Assembly: GCF_009466385.1 (NCBI RefSeq)
Contig: NZ_WIAQ01000010.1
Span: 1 to 64,000 of the forward strand
Direction: 5' to 3'
DNA length: 64,000 nucleotides
From: Peribacillus tepidiphilus
GTDB taxonomy: Bacteria > Bacillota > Bacilli > Bacillales > DSM-1321
Shown: positions 52,329 to 60,862 of the stretch, one piece after another
How the letters are laid out: the number at the start of each line of letters is the position of its first letter
Position numbering within the stretch: position 1 is the first letter of the stretch
Notes under the pieces: generated by a model
The model's database searches: none
What the model was told of the DNA's origin: nothing
Seen by the model: the letters and a program-made list of their open reading frames with translations, nothing else
Translations under genes and position numbers: made by a program

Positions 52329-52898
52329 ATGTCTCCAAGAAAAGCAGAAAATGAACTAACACGAGGAATGATTATGGATGCAGCTCGGGAGCTTTTTGTG
52401 AAAAATGGCTATCAGCATGTATCCATGAGACAGATTGCAAAAGAACTACAATGCAGCCATGGAGCCATTTATTATCATTTTAAAAATAAAGCTGAGCTTT
52501 TTTACACGATTGTTGAAGAAGATTTTCGCTCCCTCGATGAACTGTTACAAACCATCCTAGACAAAGAAATGCCAAAGCGAGAAAAGCTGATGGAAATTTT
52601 CTTAGGCTATATCGAATTTGGTCTCCAGCATCAAAGTCAATATGAAATCATGTTTTTAATCAAGGATGAAGAGGTAAGAAGCTATTTGCACCAGTCTCCT
52701 AATGTCAGCTATGAACGTTTTGCTTCCGCGGTGTATGGACTTTGTGAAGGCAAAGCGAGTATCGGACAAATATGGACAGTGTTTCTCTCGCTTCACGGAT
52801 TTGTTACACACTATTGTCGAAGTGGGCAAACGTACGATGATGTAAAGGATCTCGCAATGGTCCATGCTCGTTTTATCGTAAAAGGCTTGCTCGACTAA
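52329..52898 (+). CDS. TetR/AcrR-family transcriptional repressor
   Basis: A 189-aa TetR-type regulator: N-terminal HTH GMIMDAARELFVKNGYQHVSMRQIAKELQCSHGAIYYHFKNKAELFYTI, followed by a helical ligand domain. GGAGC lies 9 nt before ATG 52329. Two related palindromes, one upstream of this gene and one between it and the next SDR gene, suggest autorepression and control of the SDR gene. The ligand is unknown. Confidence 0.9.
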   Translation: MSPRKAENELTRGMIMDAARELFVKNGYQHVSMRQIAKELQCSHGAIYYHFKNKAELFYTIVEEDFRSLDELLQTILDKEMPKREKLMEIFLGYIEFGLQHQSQYEIMFLIKDEEVRSYLHQSPNVSYERFASAVYGLCEGKASIGQIWTVFLSLHGFVTHYCRSGQTYDDVKDLAMVHARFIVKGLLD

Positions 52899-52914
52899 AA
52901 AATTTTATACATTA

Positions 52915-52929
52915 TTGACCGATGGTTAA
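52915..52929. promoter_or_regulatory. Candidate TetR operator 2, controlling the SDR gene
   Basis: TTGACCGATGGTTAA sits 20 bp before the SDR start codon and 17 bp after the TetR stop, with the same TTGACC-N3-GGTtAA layout as the site at 52185. Confidence 0.6.
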
Positions 52930-52948
52930 TTAATAAGGAGGCATTTTT

Positions 52949-53872
52949 ATGAAAAAGTTTCTTGTGTTAGGGGCTTCAGGTGGTATGGGCTACGCTATTA
53001 CGAAAGAATTGCTAGCGAGGGGCAAGGACGTAAGAGTTTTTGCTAGAAACAAAGAAAAATTGATGAAATTATTCGGTTCTGAGGTCGAAATTTTCCAAGG
53101 TGACGTTTTTCAATTGGAACAGCTTTTGGAAGCTGCAAAGGATGTAGACATCATAATCCATGCTGTAAATATTCCATATGAACAGTGGGAAGAAAAGCTG
53201 CTGCAGTTAAACAAGAACATTTGGGAAGCAGCTAAACAAGTAGGTGCAAAGCTTGCAGTGGTGGATAATATTTATGCTTACGGGAAAAAGAGTGCTGAAA
53301 AGCATTCAGAAACGGCTCCAAAAAATCCTCACACCAAAAAAGGAAAGATTCGCCTTGAAATAGAAAAGCGGGCAAAAGAAACAGGAGTCCCGATTCTTTA
53401 TGCTCATTTCCCTGATTTTTATGGGCCCTATGCTGAGAATTCTATTCTAAATTATACGTTAAAAAATATCGCGAAAAATAAAAAAGCCATGTTTGTTGGA
53501 GATCTTTCCGTTCAAAGAGAATATATTTTTACCCCTGATGGAGCCAAAGCTCTTGTTGAGCTTTCTTTAACAGATGCTGCATATGGCCAAAACTGGAATA
53601 TTGCAGGGGCGGGTACGATTTCCGGAAACGAAATAATAGAACTGGTCCGCACTACTCTCGGTTATCATCAGAAAGTATCCTCCATAGGCAAGCGTGCCAT
53701 ATCGTTTTTGGGCCTGTTTAATAAAGGCATGAAAGAAGTAGTGGAAATGCTATACTTAACAGAAGAACCGGTAATATTAGATAGTAGTAAATATGAAAGG
53801 GAAATCGGCATATTGCCTAGAACGTCTTATAAAGAAGGAATATTGCAAACCATTCAACATGTAAAGGAGTAA
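52949..53872 (+). CDS. NAD(P)-dependent SDR-family epimerase/dehydratase
   Basis: A 307-aa Rossmann protein: KKFLVLGASGGMGYAITKELLARGKDVRVFAR gives the GxxGxxG motif, followed by D(I)IIHAVNIPYEQW and VVDNIYAYGKKS (Tyr-x3-Lys as YGKKS). It resembles atypical SDRs that act on UDP-sugar-like or small ketone substrates. It is separated from the TetR gene by 50 bp holding an operator, and from the downstream ybaK-type gene by 3 bp, so the three are probably one regulated unit. Confidence 0.82.
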   Translation: MKKFLVLGASGGMGYAITKELLARGKDVRVFARNKEKLMKLFGSEVEIFQGDVFQLEQLLEAAKDVDIIIHAVNIPYEQWEEKLLQLNKNIWEAAKQVGAKLAVVDNIYAYGKKSAEKHSETAPKNPHTKKGKIRLEIEKRAKETGVPILYAHFPDFYGPYAENSILNYTLKNIAKNKKAMFVGDLSVQREYIFTPDGAKALVELSLTDAAYGQNWNIAGAGTISGNEIIELVRTTLGYHQKVSSIGKRAISFLGLFNKGMKEVVEMLYLTEEPVILDSSKYEREIGILPRTSYKEGILQTIQHVKE

Positions 53873-53875
53873 ATC

Positions 53876-54352
53876 ATGGCAAAAGGGAAAACAAATGCGA
53901 TGAGAATTTTAGACAGTGAGAAAATTCCGTATGAAATGATGACATATAGTCCCGATGATGGCAAAATTGACGGTGTTTCCGTAGCACAGAAAATTGGTCG
54001 GGAAGCTGGAATCGTATATAAAACGCTTGTTGCACAAGGGGCAAGTAAATCGTATTATGTGTTTGTCATTCCCGTTGAAGCAGAGCTTGATTTAAAGAAA
54101 GCCGCCAAAGCAGCTGGAGAAAAAAAGATAGAAATGATTCCGGTGAAGGACATTCAAAAAGTAACGGGATACATTCGTGGCGGCTGCTCCCCTGTCGGCA
54201 TGAAAAAGCAGTTTCCAACCTTTATTGATGAAGCTGCAAGGAGCCTTGATACCATCATTGTCAGCGGAGGAAAAATCGGCGTTCAGATTGAGCTGAAAGT
54301 AGAGGATTTAGTGAAAGCGACTGGGGCCGAACTAATGGAATTAACGAAGTAG
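53876..54352 (+). CDS. ybaK: YbaK/EbsC-type aminoacyl-tRNA deacylase (Cys-tRNA-Pro deacylase)
   Basis: A 158-aa YbaK-fold protein that hydrolyses mischarged Cys-tRNA-Pro (and Cys-tRNA-Cys), proofreading translation. The family motif GGCSPVGMKKQFPTFID is present, as is the start KTNAMRILDSEKIPYEMMTY. ATG 53876 is 3 bp after the SDR gene, a likely shared transcript under the TetR regulator, which is unusual for a housekeeping editing factor. Confidence 0.9.
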   Translation: MAKGKTNAMRILDSEKIPYEMMTYSPDDGKIDGVSVAQKIGREAGIVYKTLVAQGASKSYYVFVIPVEAELDLKKAAKAAGEKKIEMIPVKDIQKVTGYIRGGCSPVGMKKQFPTFIDEAARSLDTIIVSGGKIGVQIELKVEDLVKATGAELMELTK

Positions 54353-54417
54353 TTGGTCAACTAATCTTCAAAATTTGGAAAACAATAAAGGAACAAAATA
54401 TGAATTCGTACAGTTTC

Positions 54418-54443
54418 GGGGGCTCACTTGTAGCCTCTTTTTT
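54418..54443 (+). terminator. Terminator after ybaK
   Basis: GGCT (54421) and AGCC pair over CACTTGT, with flanking G and TCTTTTTT; a short but U-tailed stem. Confidence 0.55.
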
Positions 54444-54528
54444 ACTAGGCATTCACCTATCCCACTCTGATTGCATACAGTGAAAAAGGTAAGCATTTAC
54501 ACTTCAAGTTGGAAAAGGAGTGCTTCAT

Positions 54529-55632
54529 TTGAGAGGAAATGTATTACATTATTTCGCTGGAGGCAACACAGCTCGGGGCTTTCATAGTCTGTACGAATCT
54601 AATCTTGCAGGATTAAATCGGTTATTTATTCTAAAGGGCGGACCTGGAACAGGTAAGTCCACATTGATGAAAAAAGTTGGAAAACATTACGAAGAAAAAG
54701 GCTACAGTATAGAGTACTTACATTGCTCATCTGACAATGAATCCATTGATGGGGTGATTATTGTAGAGCTTCAAGCCGGCATTGTGGATGGAACCGCGCC
54801 TCATGTTATTGAGCCGAAAGCTCCAGGAGCCGTAGAAGAGTATGTTAACCTTGGGGAAGCTTGGAACTCTAAGATGCTGACAGAGTCTAAAGAAAAAATC
54901 GTAGACTTAACGAAGTCTATTTCTGCTTTATTTGCCTCTGCTTACAATACTTTTTCCCATGCATTAAAAATTCATGACGATTGGGAAAAAATCTATATCG
55001 AAAACATGGATTTCGAAAAAGCTAATAACTTAACGGAAGATTTAATTCAAAAGCTTTTTGGCGATCACAAAAAGGAAAGAGAGTCTGTGGTCCGTCATCG
55101 GTTCTTAGGAGCAGCAACGCCAAAGGGTGCGGTTGATTTTGTCCCAAATCTCACAGAAGGAATATCTAAACGATATTTTATTAAAGGAAGACCTGGCTCT
55201 GGTAAGTCTACCATGCTGAAAAAATTAGCAAACACAGCAGAAGAACGAGGATTTGATGTCGAGGTGTATCATTGCGGGTTTGATCCAAACAGTCTAGATA
55301 TGATCATCGTCCGAGAACTCGGTTTCGCTATATTCGACAGTACCGCACCTCACGAATATTTTCCAAGTCGAGAAGGTGACGAAATCGTGGATGTGTACGA
55401 AATTGCAATTGCACAGGGGACCGATGAAAAGTATGCCGCAGAAATAAAAGAAATTTCATTACAATACGGAGCAAAAATGAAAGAAGCCATTGTTTTTTTA
55501 GCTCAAGCAAAGGAGCTTCACGATGAGCTGGAACAAATCTATATTTCTGCGGTAGATTTTACAAAGATCGAAGAGATTCAGACTGGAATCATGAACAAAA
55601 TCGCTTTGTTAGAGGAAATAAAGTCAAATTAG
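54529..55632 (+). CDS. Tandem P-loop NTPase of the PRK06851 type
   Basis: A 367-aa protein with two homologous P-loop halves: Walker A GGPGTGKSTLMKKV (about 37-50) and GRPGSGKSTMLKKL (about 219-232), each followed by EYLHCSSDNESIDGVII / EVYHCGFDPNSLDMII and HVIEPKAPGAVEEYV / HEYFPSREGDEIVDVYE. Such duplicated ATPases occur in Firmicutes and are uncharacterised. GGAG lies 8 nt before TTG 54529; GTG 54520 overlaps that site. It is monocistronic with its own terminator. Confidence 0.85.
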   Translation: MRGNVLHYFAGGNTARGFHSLYESNLAGLNRLFILKGGPGTGKSTLMKKVGKHYEEKGYSIEYLHCSSDNESIDGVIIVELQAGIVDGTAPHVIEPKAPGAVEEYVNLGEAWNSKMLTESKEKIVDLTKSISALFASAYNTFSHALKIHDDWEKIYIENMDFEKANNLTEDLIQKLFGDHKKERESVVRHRFLGAATPKGAVDFVPNLTEGISKRYFIKGRPGSGKSTMLKKLANTAEERGFDVEVYHCGFDPNSLDMIIVRELGFAIFDSTAPHEYFPSREGDEIVDVYEIAIAQGTDEKYAAEIKEISLQYGAKMKEAIVFLAQAKELHDELEQIYISAVDFTKIEEIQTGIMNKIALLEEIKSN

Positions 55633-55654
55633 CAGAGAGCTTCATACCTATAAA

Positions 55655-55686
55655 AGGGCAGCCCAGTTGGGAATTGCCCCATTTTT
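55655..55686 (+). terminator. Terminator after the tandem P-loop gene
   Basis: GGGCAGCCCAGTTGGGAATTGCCC forms a stem with inner pairs, followed by T5. Confidence 0.8.
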
Positions 55687-55851
55687 ATGTCTAATTCTCC
55701 TCCGAAATAGTCCAAAGACGAGAGTTACTACTTGAAACGATTAGCTTAGCAAGTATGGAATGATTTTAGGAAGGTGAAAATTAAGTGTATGTAAGGTAAA
55801 ATCTAAGTAAAGTAGTTGGAATAATAGTTTTTATATGTGAGGAGAGCAGCA

Positions 55852-56787
55852 GTGGATAAAAAAATATACATCATTCATGAAAACAGTGAGTGGACACAGC
55901 ATTTGACAAAGCGATTGGACGAGCTTAACCTGCCTTATGAAGAATGGCATTTAGATCAAGGAATGGTCAAGTTGGATGAAGAGCCTCCGGAAGGGGTTTT
56001 CTACAACCGGATGAGTGCCTCTTCACATACCCGTGGACACCGTTATGCCCCAGAACTAACAGCTTCTGTTCTAGCATGGCTTGAGAGGCATGGTCGAAAA
56101 GTGTTCAATGGAACAAAAGCGATTTCTCTTGAAGTCAGCAAAGTAGCACAATACATGGCCCTGCAAGCACAAGGAATAAAAACTCCGAAGACCGTTGCTG
56201 CTGTTGGAAAAGACAGCATCCTCAAAGCAGCGGAAGCATTTGATGGGCAGCCCTTTATAACCAAACATAACCGGGCAGGTAAAGGTCTTGGGGTTCAATT
56301 ATTTTATTCCATCAAGGCTCTTAAGGAATTTTTGGAGGGAGAGGAATTTGAAGAATCGATAGACGGTATAACATTAATACAAGAATATATTCAAGCTCCA
56401 GAACCTTTTATTACCCGCTGTGAGTTTGTGAATGGGAAGTTTTTATATGCTGTGCGTGTCGATACGTCAGAAGGCTTTCAGTTATGTCCTGCTGATGCTT
56501 GTCAAATCGGGGACCTTTATTGCCCGGTTGGGGAAGAAGCTGAAACAAGACCGAAATTTGAGATTATCGAGGATTTTCATGACCCTATTATTCAACAATA
56601 TGAAGAATTTCTAAGGGAAAACCAGATTGCCATTGCCGGTATTGAGTTCATACGCGACAAAAATGGAACGATCTATACGTACGATGTGAACACAAACACG
56701 AATTACAACCGAGATGCCGAAGAAAAAGCTGGAAAATATGGAATGCTTGAAATTGCAAAATTTTTGGGTGCAGAGCTTACAAAATAA
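55852..56787 (+). CDS. RimK-like ATP-grasp ligase
   Basis: A 311-aa ATP-grasp protein. It has an N-terminal RimK-like part (FYNRMSASSHTRGHRYAPELTASVLAWLERHGRKVFNG), and the ATP-grasp core with FITKHNRAGKGLGVQLF (nucleotide lysine loop), ITLIQEYIQAPEPFITRCEFVNGKFLYAVRV, and metal-binding AGIEFIRDKNGTIYTYDVNTNTNYNRDAE. It probably joins an amino acid or peptide to an acid; substrate unknown. Start GTG 55852 follows GGAGAG; GTG 55837 lies inside that site's leader. Confidence 0.83.
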   Translation: MDKKIYIIHENSEWTQHLTKRLDELNLPYEEWHLDQGMVKLDEEPPEGVFYNRMSASSHTRGHRYAPELTASVLAWLERHGRKVFNGTKAISLEVSKVAQYMALQAQGIKTPKTVAAVGKDSILKAAEAFDGQPFITKHNRAGKGLGVQLFYSIKALKEFLEGEEFEESIDGITLIQEYIQAPEPFITRCEFVNGKFLYAVRVDTSEGFQLCPADACQIGDLYCPVGEEAETRPKFEIIEDFHDPIIQQYEEFLRENQIAIAGIEFIRDKNGTIYTYDVNTNTNYNRDAEEKAGKYGMLEIAKFLGAELTK

Positions 56788-56830
56788 AAAGCGGTCTGAT
56801 TGTGCGTGAAATATACTTTGTCTACAACCT

Positions 56831-56864
56831 AAGACGGCCTTAGCAATAGCTAAAGCCGTCTTTC
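56831..56864 (+). terminator. Terminator after the ATP-grasp gene
   Basis: AAGACGGC and GCCGTCTT pair with an inner CTTAGC/GCTAA stem. Confidence 0.8.
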
Positions 56865-57075
56865 CTTATAATATTTAGAGCAACAAATGAGCGCGATATT
56901 CACCATTATGTTTCCTTAAAATTGAAAAATGTGATCATTATAAGCCTGGATTTATTTAATGAAAGATCTATTAGGAATTTTCGTATTTGAAAAATGTTTA
57001 TTAATCATTTATTTCTAAAAATAATCGTTTTACAGAAGGCTCAAGAAAAAGACCAAAAAAGTAGGTGTAATAAAA

Positions 57076-57738
57076 ATGGAAAAATCTCAAATTTTATATG
57101 CATTCTATAAAGAACACGCGAATCCTGAAAATGCTGAGCCTATGAGTAAGTACATGAAAAATCACTTCATTTTTTTCGGGATTAGAGCTCCTGAACGAAA
57201 AGCGCTAACCAGGCAATTCTTTAACGAGACAGGCATCTTAAAACAATCATTTGACCGTGATTTTGTAAAAGAGCTCTGGTATTACCCAGAAAGAGAATTA
57301 CAATATGCTGCCATTGATTATGGGATGAAGTTTGTAAAAAAGCTCGAGCCTCAGGATATTGAATTGCTACAGTTCATGATTATCAATAAATCCTGGTGGG
57401 ATACGGTTGATTTAATTGCTTCTTATCTCGTAGGTGGGATTGCAGCAAAGTACGAGTTTTTAAAGGAGGAATATTTGGATAAATGGGCGACTGATGAAAA
57501 TATGTGGCTAAGACGGACAGCGATTTTGTTTCAGCTAAAATATAAGGACAAAACGGATGAAAATCGTCTTTATACCTATATTGAAAAAAACGCGGACAGC
57601 AAAGAATTCTTTATTCAAAAAGCAATTGGATGGGCATTACGGGAATATTCCAAAACAAATCCAGATTCTGTAAGGAGGTTTATAGATACCCATCATTTGG
57701 CAAAATTAAGTGTAAAAGAAGGGAGTAAATATATATAA
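57076..57738 (+). CDS. AlkD-type DNA glycosylase (DNA alkylation repair protein)
   Basis: A 220-aa all-helical HEAT-repeat glycosylase, removing N3- and N7-alkylated purines. The family fingerprint is evident: KYMKNHFIFFGIRAPERKALTRQFF, DLIASYLVGG, WLRRTAILFQLKYK, and FFIQKAIGWALREYSKTNPDSV; the aromatic-Asp-Trp cluster (SWWDTVD) matches the AlkD active site. It is monocistronic. Confidence 0.9.
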   Translation: MEKSQILYAFYKEHANPENAEPMSKYMKNHFIFFGIRAPERKALTRQFFNETGILKQSFDRDFVKELWYYPERELQYAAIDYGMKFVKKLEPQDIELLQFMIINKSWWDTVDLIASYLVGGIAAKYEFLKEEYLDKWATDENMWLRRTAILFQLKYKDKTDENRLYTYIEKNADSKEFFIQKAIGWALREYSKTNPDSVRRFIDTHHLAKLSVKEGSKYI

Positions 57739-57807
57739 TAGAACTTGTATAGGCAAGTTTACTAAAAATTAGTTTGATAGAATACAGCTAAGAAGGTGAA
57801 TGTGACA

Positions 57808-58683
57808 ATGATTAAGTGTATTGCGATTGATATGGATGGTACGTTGCTGAATAAAGATCAAAAGGTGAGTGAAGAAAACAAAAAGGCTATTCAAACAGCG
57901 CAATCTCAAGGAGTTGAGGTTGTCATTGCAACGGGGCGTTCTTACATAGAAGCACGGTATGCGTTAGATGAAGCTGGACTAAGCTGTCCGGTCATATGCA
58001 TAAATGGTGCCGTTGTCATGAGTGAAAATGGAGAAAAGGTTGCCTCCAATCCTATGGACCCTTCGGCGGTAAAAAAGGCCGGAGAAATTTTGAAAAACGC
58101 GGATATCTATTATGAAATTTACACGAGCAAGGGAACCTATTCGTTTGACCGAGATCGCTCAGTAGCTACCATTATAGATATTTTCCTTAGCGCCAATCCC
58201 GATTTAGACCCGTTATTCGTAAGTGAGAAGGCCAACGAACGGTTTGAATTAGGGCATGTGAAAGTGATTGAAGATTATGATCGTCTATTCGAGGAAGATG
58301 GAATCGAGTTTTATAAGCTGTTGGTCTTTTCTTCTAATTTTGAAAAGCTTGGGCAGGCTGAAGAAGAATTAAAAAGAATATCAAGCCTAACCATAAGCTC
58401 TTCGGGTAAAGAAAACTTGGAAGTGACAAGTCGTGACGCTCAGAAAGGAATTGCGCTTGCTAGGTTTGTCGAAAAACGAGAAATCTCATTGAGCGAGACG
58501 ATGGCGATTGGAGATAATTACAATGATGTAAGCATGTTTGAAAGAGTAGGCCATGCGGTGGCGATGGGAAATGCACCTAGTGAAATTCAAAAGCTCTGTC
58601 ATGATGTTACGTCTATAAATGATGAACACGGTGTTGCAAAAGCGATCTGGAAGGCTTTAAAGCAAGAAGAAACAGCTAGATAA
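57808..58683 (+). CDS. Cof-type HAD-IIB phosphatase
   Basis: A 291-aa haloacid-dehalogenase phosphatase. Motif I IAIDMDGTLLNKDQK (nucleophile Asp), motif II VIATGRS, motif III Lys near NLEVTSRDAQKGIAL, and motif IV MAIGDNYNDVSMF. The IIB cap lies between about 85 and 200. Members dephosphorylate sugar phosphates and pyridoxal or FMN precursors; which substrate is unclear. ATG 57808 fits the canonical start, though GTG 57796 or 57802 is possible. Confidence 0.9.
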   Translation: MIKCIAIDMDGTLLNKDQKVSEENKKAIQTAQSQGVEVVIATGRSYIEARYALDEAGLSCPVICINGAVVMSENGEKVASNPMDPSAVKKAGEILKNADIYYEIYTSKGTYSFDRDRSVATIIDIFLSANPDLDPLFVSEKANERFELGHVKVIEDYDRLFEEDGIEFYKLLVFSSNFEKLGQAEEELKRISSLTISSSGKENLEVTSRDAQKGIALARFVEKREISLSETMAIGDNYNDVSMFERVGHAVAMGNAPSEIQKLCHDVTSINDEHGVAKAIWKALKQEETAR

Positions 58684-58693
58684 AGTGAAACTT

Positions 58694-58721
58694 CCATCAG
58701 TGGGGGTTTTTCCACTGATGG
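58694..58721 (+). terminator. Hairpin after HAD phosphatase gene
   Basis: CCATCAGTGG and CCACTGATGG form a perfect 10-bp stem over GGGTTTTT. No downstream T run; the loop itself holds the T tract. Confidence 0.6.
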
Positions 58722-58728
58722 TTAGTTG

Positions 58729-58751
58729 AACCAATCGGGCCTTTACGGGCA
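58729..58751. repeat. 23-bp repeat, copy 2 of an inverted pair
   Basis: The exact complement of 52223-52245. It is followed at about 58806 by ACTGCCCGT, the complement of part of the same sequence, so this spacer carries an inner ACGGGCAGT/ACTGCCCGT inverted repeat. Confidence 0.8.
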
Positions 58752-58867
58752 GTTGACACCACATAGTACTTCATCAAATATCTCTAATTCTTGAAGTAGG
58801 GGTCTTACTGCCCGTTAATGCGAGATAGAACATCTCAGGTCCTATTCAATGAGGAAAGGATGTTTAC

Positions 58868-59941
58868 ATGAAAAAACGTTTACTTGTAGCTGCAATCGTA
58901 TTGCTGAATCTTAGCGGCTGTGTGAACGAGAACAGTAGACCGAAGAACACCGATTCAAACGAAAAAAGCATAGAAACGGTCCAAAACATCGAATTCCAAA
59001 CCATTGCAACAGAGTTAAGGATTCCATGGAGCATTAATAAAAGCGGGGAGACGTTTTTTATTAGTGAGCGCGATGGGACAGTTGCTGTAGTGGAAAAGGG
59101 AAAGGTAAGTCGGGAAGAAGTGCGTTTTAATAGGAGACTATCAAAAAATCCAGAAGCGGGATTCTTAGGATTTGTCTTGATGCCGGACTTTGAAAAGACG
59201 CAGAAGGCATTGGCTTATTATACGTATGAGCATAATGGGCAAACGATGAATCGTGTTATAGAGCTTCAACGTTCAAATGGCCAATGGCAGGAAAAAAGGG
59301 TATTGCTGGACGGTATTCCTAGCGATCAGTTTCATCACGGCGGCAGGTTGAAAATTGGGCCGGATTTTAAGCTGTACGTAACAACAGGAGATGCTCATCG
59401 TGAAGAAATTGCTCAGGACAGGGATTCACTGGGAGGAAAAATTCTGCGAATGAATCTGGACGGATCCATTCCGGATGATAATCCTTTTGATGATTCCTAT
59501 GTTTATAGCTACGGTCATCGAAATCCTCAAGGGCTTGCTTGGAATGAAAAGAATGAACTGTTTGAAAGTGAGCACGGTCCCGCTGGACATGATGAGCTGA
59601 ATAAAATTGAAGCTGGCAAAAACTATGGGTGGCCTCTAATCGTTGGAGATGAGAGGAAACAAGGGATGGAAGCGCCTCTTATCCATTCCGGCGAAGGTAC
59701 ATGGGCTCCTTCAGGCATTGCTTACAAAGATGGCAAGCTATATGTAGCAGCTTTGCGTGGAGAAGCAGTCAAAATGTACGACCTTCGTTCAGGTGAAATG
59801 AAGGATATCATTACAGGTGTAGGAAGAGTTCGAGATCTCTTTATTGAAGGAAATACTCTGTATTTTATCTCCAATAATACCGATGGAAGAGGCAATCCTG
59901 CGGAGGATGACGACAAACTTTACAGTATGCCTTTACAGTGA
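58868..59941 (+). CDS. PQQ-type sugar dehydrogenase (GSDH family) lipoprotein
   Basis: A 357-aa secreted lipoprotein: signal peptide ending in the lipobox LNLSGC (Cys near residue 18), then a beta-propeller of the glucose/sorbosone dehydrogenase family. Motifs: PWSINKSGETFFISERDGTV, FHHGGRLKIGPDFKLYVTTGDAH, GGKILRMNLDGSIPDDNPF, YGHRNPQGLAW, and ESEHGPAGHDELNKIEAGKNYGWP. The homologues YliI and B. subtilis relatives bind PQQ in some cases only; PQQ dependence here is not shown. ATG 58868 is preceded by GAGGAAAGG. Confidence 0.88.
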   Translation: MKKRLLVAAIVLLNLSGCVNENSRPKNTDSNEKSIETVQNIEFQTIATELRIPWSINKSGETFFISERDGTVAVVEKGKVSREEVRFNRRLSKNPEAGFLGFVLMPDFEKTQKALAYYTYEHNGQTMNRVIELQRSNGQWQEKRVLLDGIPSDQFHHGGRLKIGPDFKLYVTTGDAHREEIAQDRDSLGGKILRMNLDGSIPDDNPFDDSYVYSYGHRNPQGLAWNEKNELFESEHGPAGHDELNKIEAGKNYGWPLIVGDERKQGMEAPLIHSGEGTWAPSGIAYKDGKLYVAALRGEAVKMYDLRSGEMKDIITGVGRVRDLFIEGNTLYFISNNTDGRGNPAEDDDKLYSMPLQ

Positions 59942-60025
59942 GTGTGACACACTTAAATAGAGACTGACTAACAGTGATGGTACGTTTCCTTTGAAAAGAG
60001 GATTTAATATCATTTTACGAAAAAA

Positions 60026-60069
60026 AAGAGGGGAATCCCAAAAAGTATTTTTGGGACGCCCTTCTTTTT
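60026..60069. terminator. Terminator hairpin between GSDH and TetR genes
   Basis: TCCCAAAAA pairs with TTTTTGGGA around GTA, and AGAGGGGAA with CCCTTCTTTTT; followed by T5. It can stop both converging transcripts. Confidence 0.75.
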
Positions 60070-60160
60070 AAAATTTGAAATATACAAATACGTGGCGTTT
60101 TTTAGCCGATTTGTCTACAAAAGAGAAGCTAACCTAAAAGAGCCGTTAAACAACGCCCTT

Positions 60161-60835
60161 TTAGTCTGCCCCTTTTTCTTCTGCACTCCTTGAGCTAAGA
60201 CCATGCATGATGAGCTGAATTGTCCGTTCATCTTCCGCTTCATCATCCCACTCTATGTCTGGAAACACAAGATAGCGTGCAAGTAAGAATCCTAGAAAGA
60301 CAGAAATAACAAAACGAATGACCGAGAGAGGAGGAATGTTTATGATTTCGCCCTTTTCTTGATAATGGATGACGATTTGTTCAAAGCGAGCATAAATCTT
60401 TTTCGCAATATGCTCCATAAATTGTTCCTTCAATTCGGTATGAAAAGGGATTTCTTGTATTAAAATTCGAAAGATCGCAATGTTGTTTTTCAAAAACTCC
60501 CGGCGATTTTTGAGCATTGCATGGAAGAAATCCTCCATCTTTTCATACTTTCCGTCTAACACTTTGTAAATATCCTTTATGACAAATGGAGCAATAAGGC
60601 GAGCCATTGAAGGGGCTACAATAGAAAGCAGCAGGTCTTTTTTTGTTTTATAGTGTCTGAAAATCGTCCCTTCTGCAACGCCAGCCTTTTTAGCAATCTC
60701 ATTTGTGGATGCAGCAGCATACCCCTTTTCTGCAAAGATCTCAATGGCTGCTTCTATAATTTTTTTTTGTTTATCGGTAAGCGAATCGTCTTCTGTATTC
60801 ATCAACCATTCTTCAAGTGAATCTTTTTTTGTCAT
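60161..60835 (-). CDS. TetR/AcrR-family regulator of the ABC exporter operon
   Basis: A 224-aa TetR protein. HTH: KKIIEAAIEIFAEKGYAAASTNEIAKKAGVAEGTIFRHYKTKKDLLLSIV. It is the third gene of the operon ATPase-permease-tetR (27-bp gap from the permease) and so should bind the two identical palindromes upstream of the operon. The long C-terminal domain ends in a helix-rich ligand pocket; the ligand is likely an exporter substrate. GGAGTC precedes ATG 60835. Confidence 0.9.
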   Translation of the reverse strand: MTKKDSLEEWLMNTEDDSLTDKQKKIIEAAIEIFAEKGYAAASTNEIAKKAGVAEGTIFRHYKTKKDLLLSIVAPSMARLIAPFVIKDIYKVLDGKYEKMEDFFHAMLKNRREFLKNNIAIFRILIQEIPFHTELKEQFMEHIAKKIYARFEQIVIHYQEKGEIINIPPLSVIRFVISVFLGFLLARYLVFPDIEWDDEAEDERTIQLIMHGLSSRSAEEKGAD

Positions 60836-60862
60836 GCCAAGACTCCTTTTTATGATTACTGA

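Noticed and set aside
54400-54483. 27-aa ORF (MNSYSFGGSLVASFLLG...) with AAAGGA upstream, a little like small YjcZ-type spore proteins
   Set aside because: It overlaps the ybaK terminator hairpin and lacks the Tyr/Gly-rich hydrophobic pattern; kept as chance.
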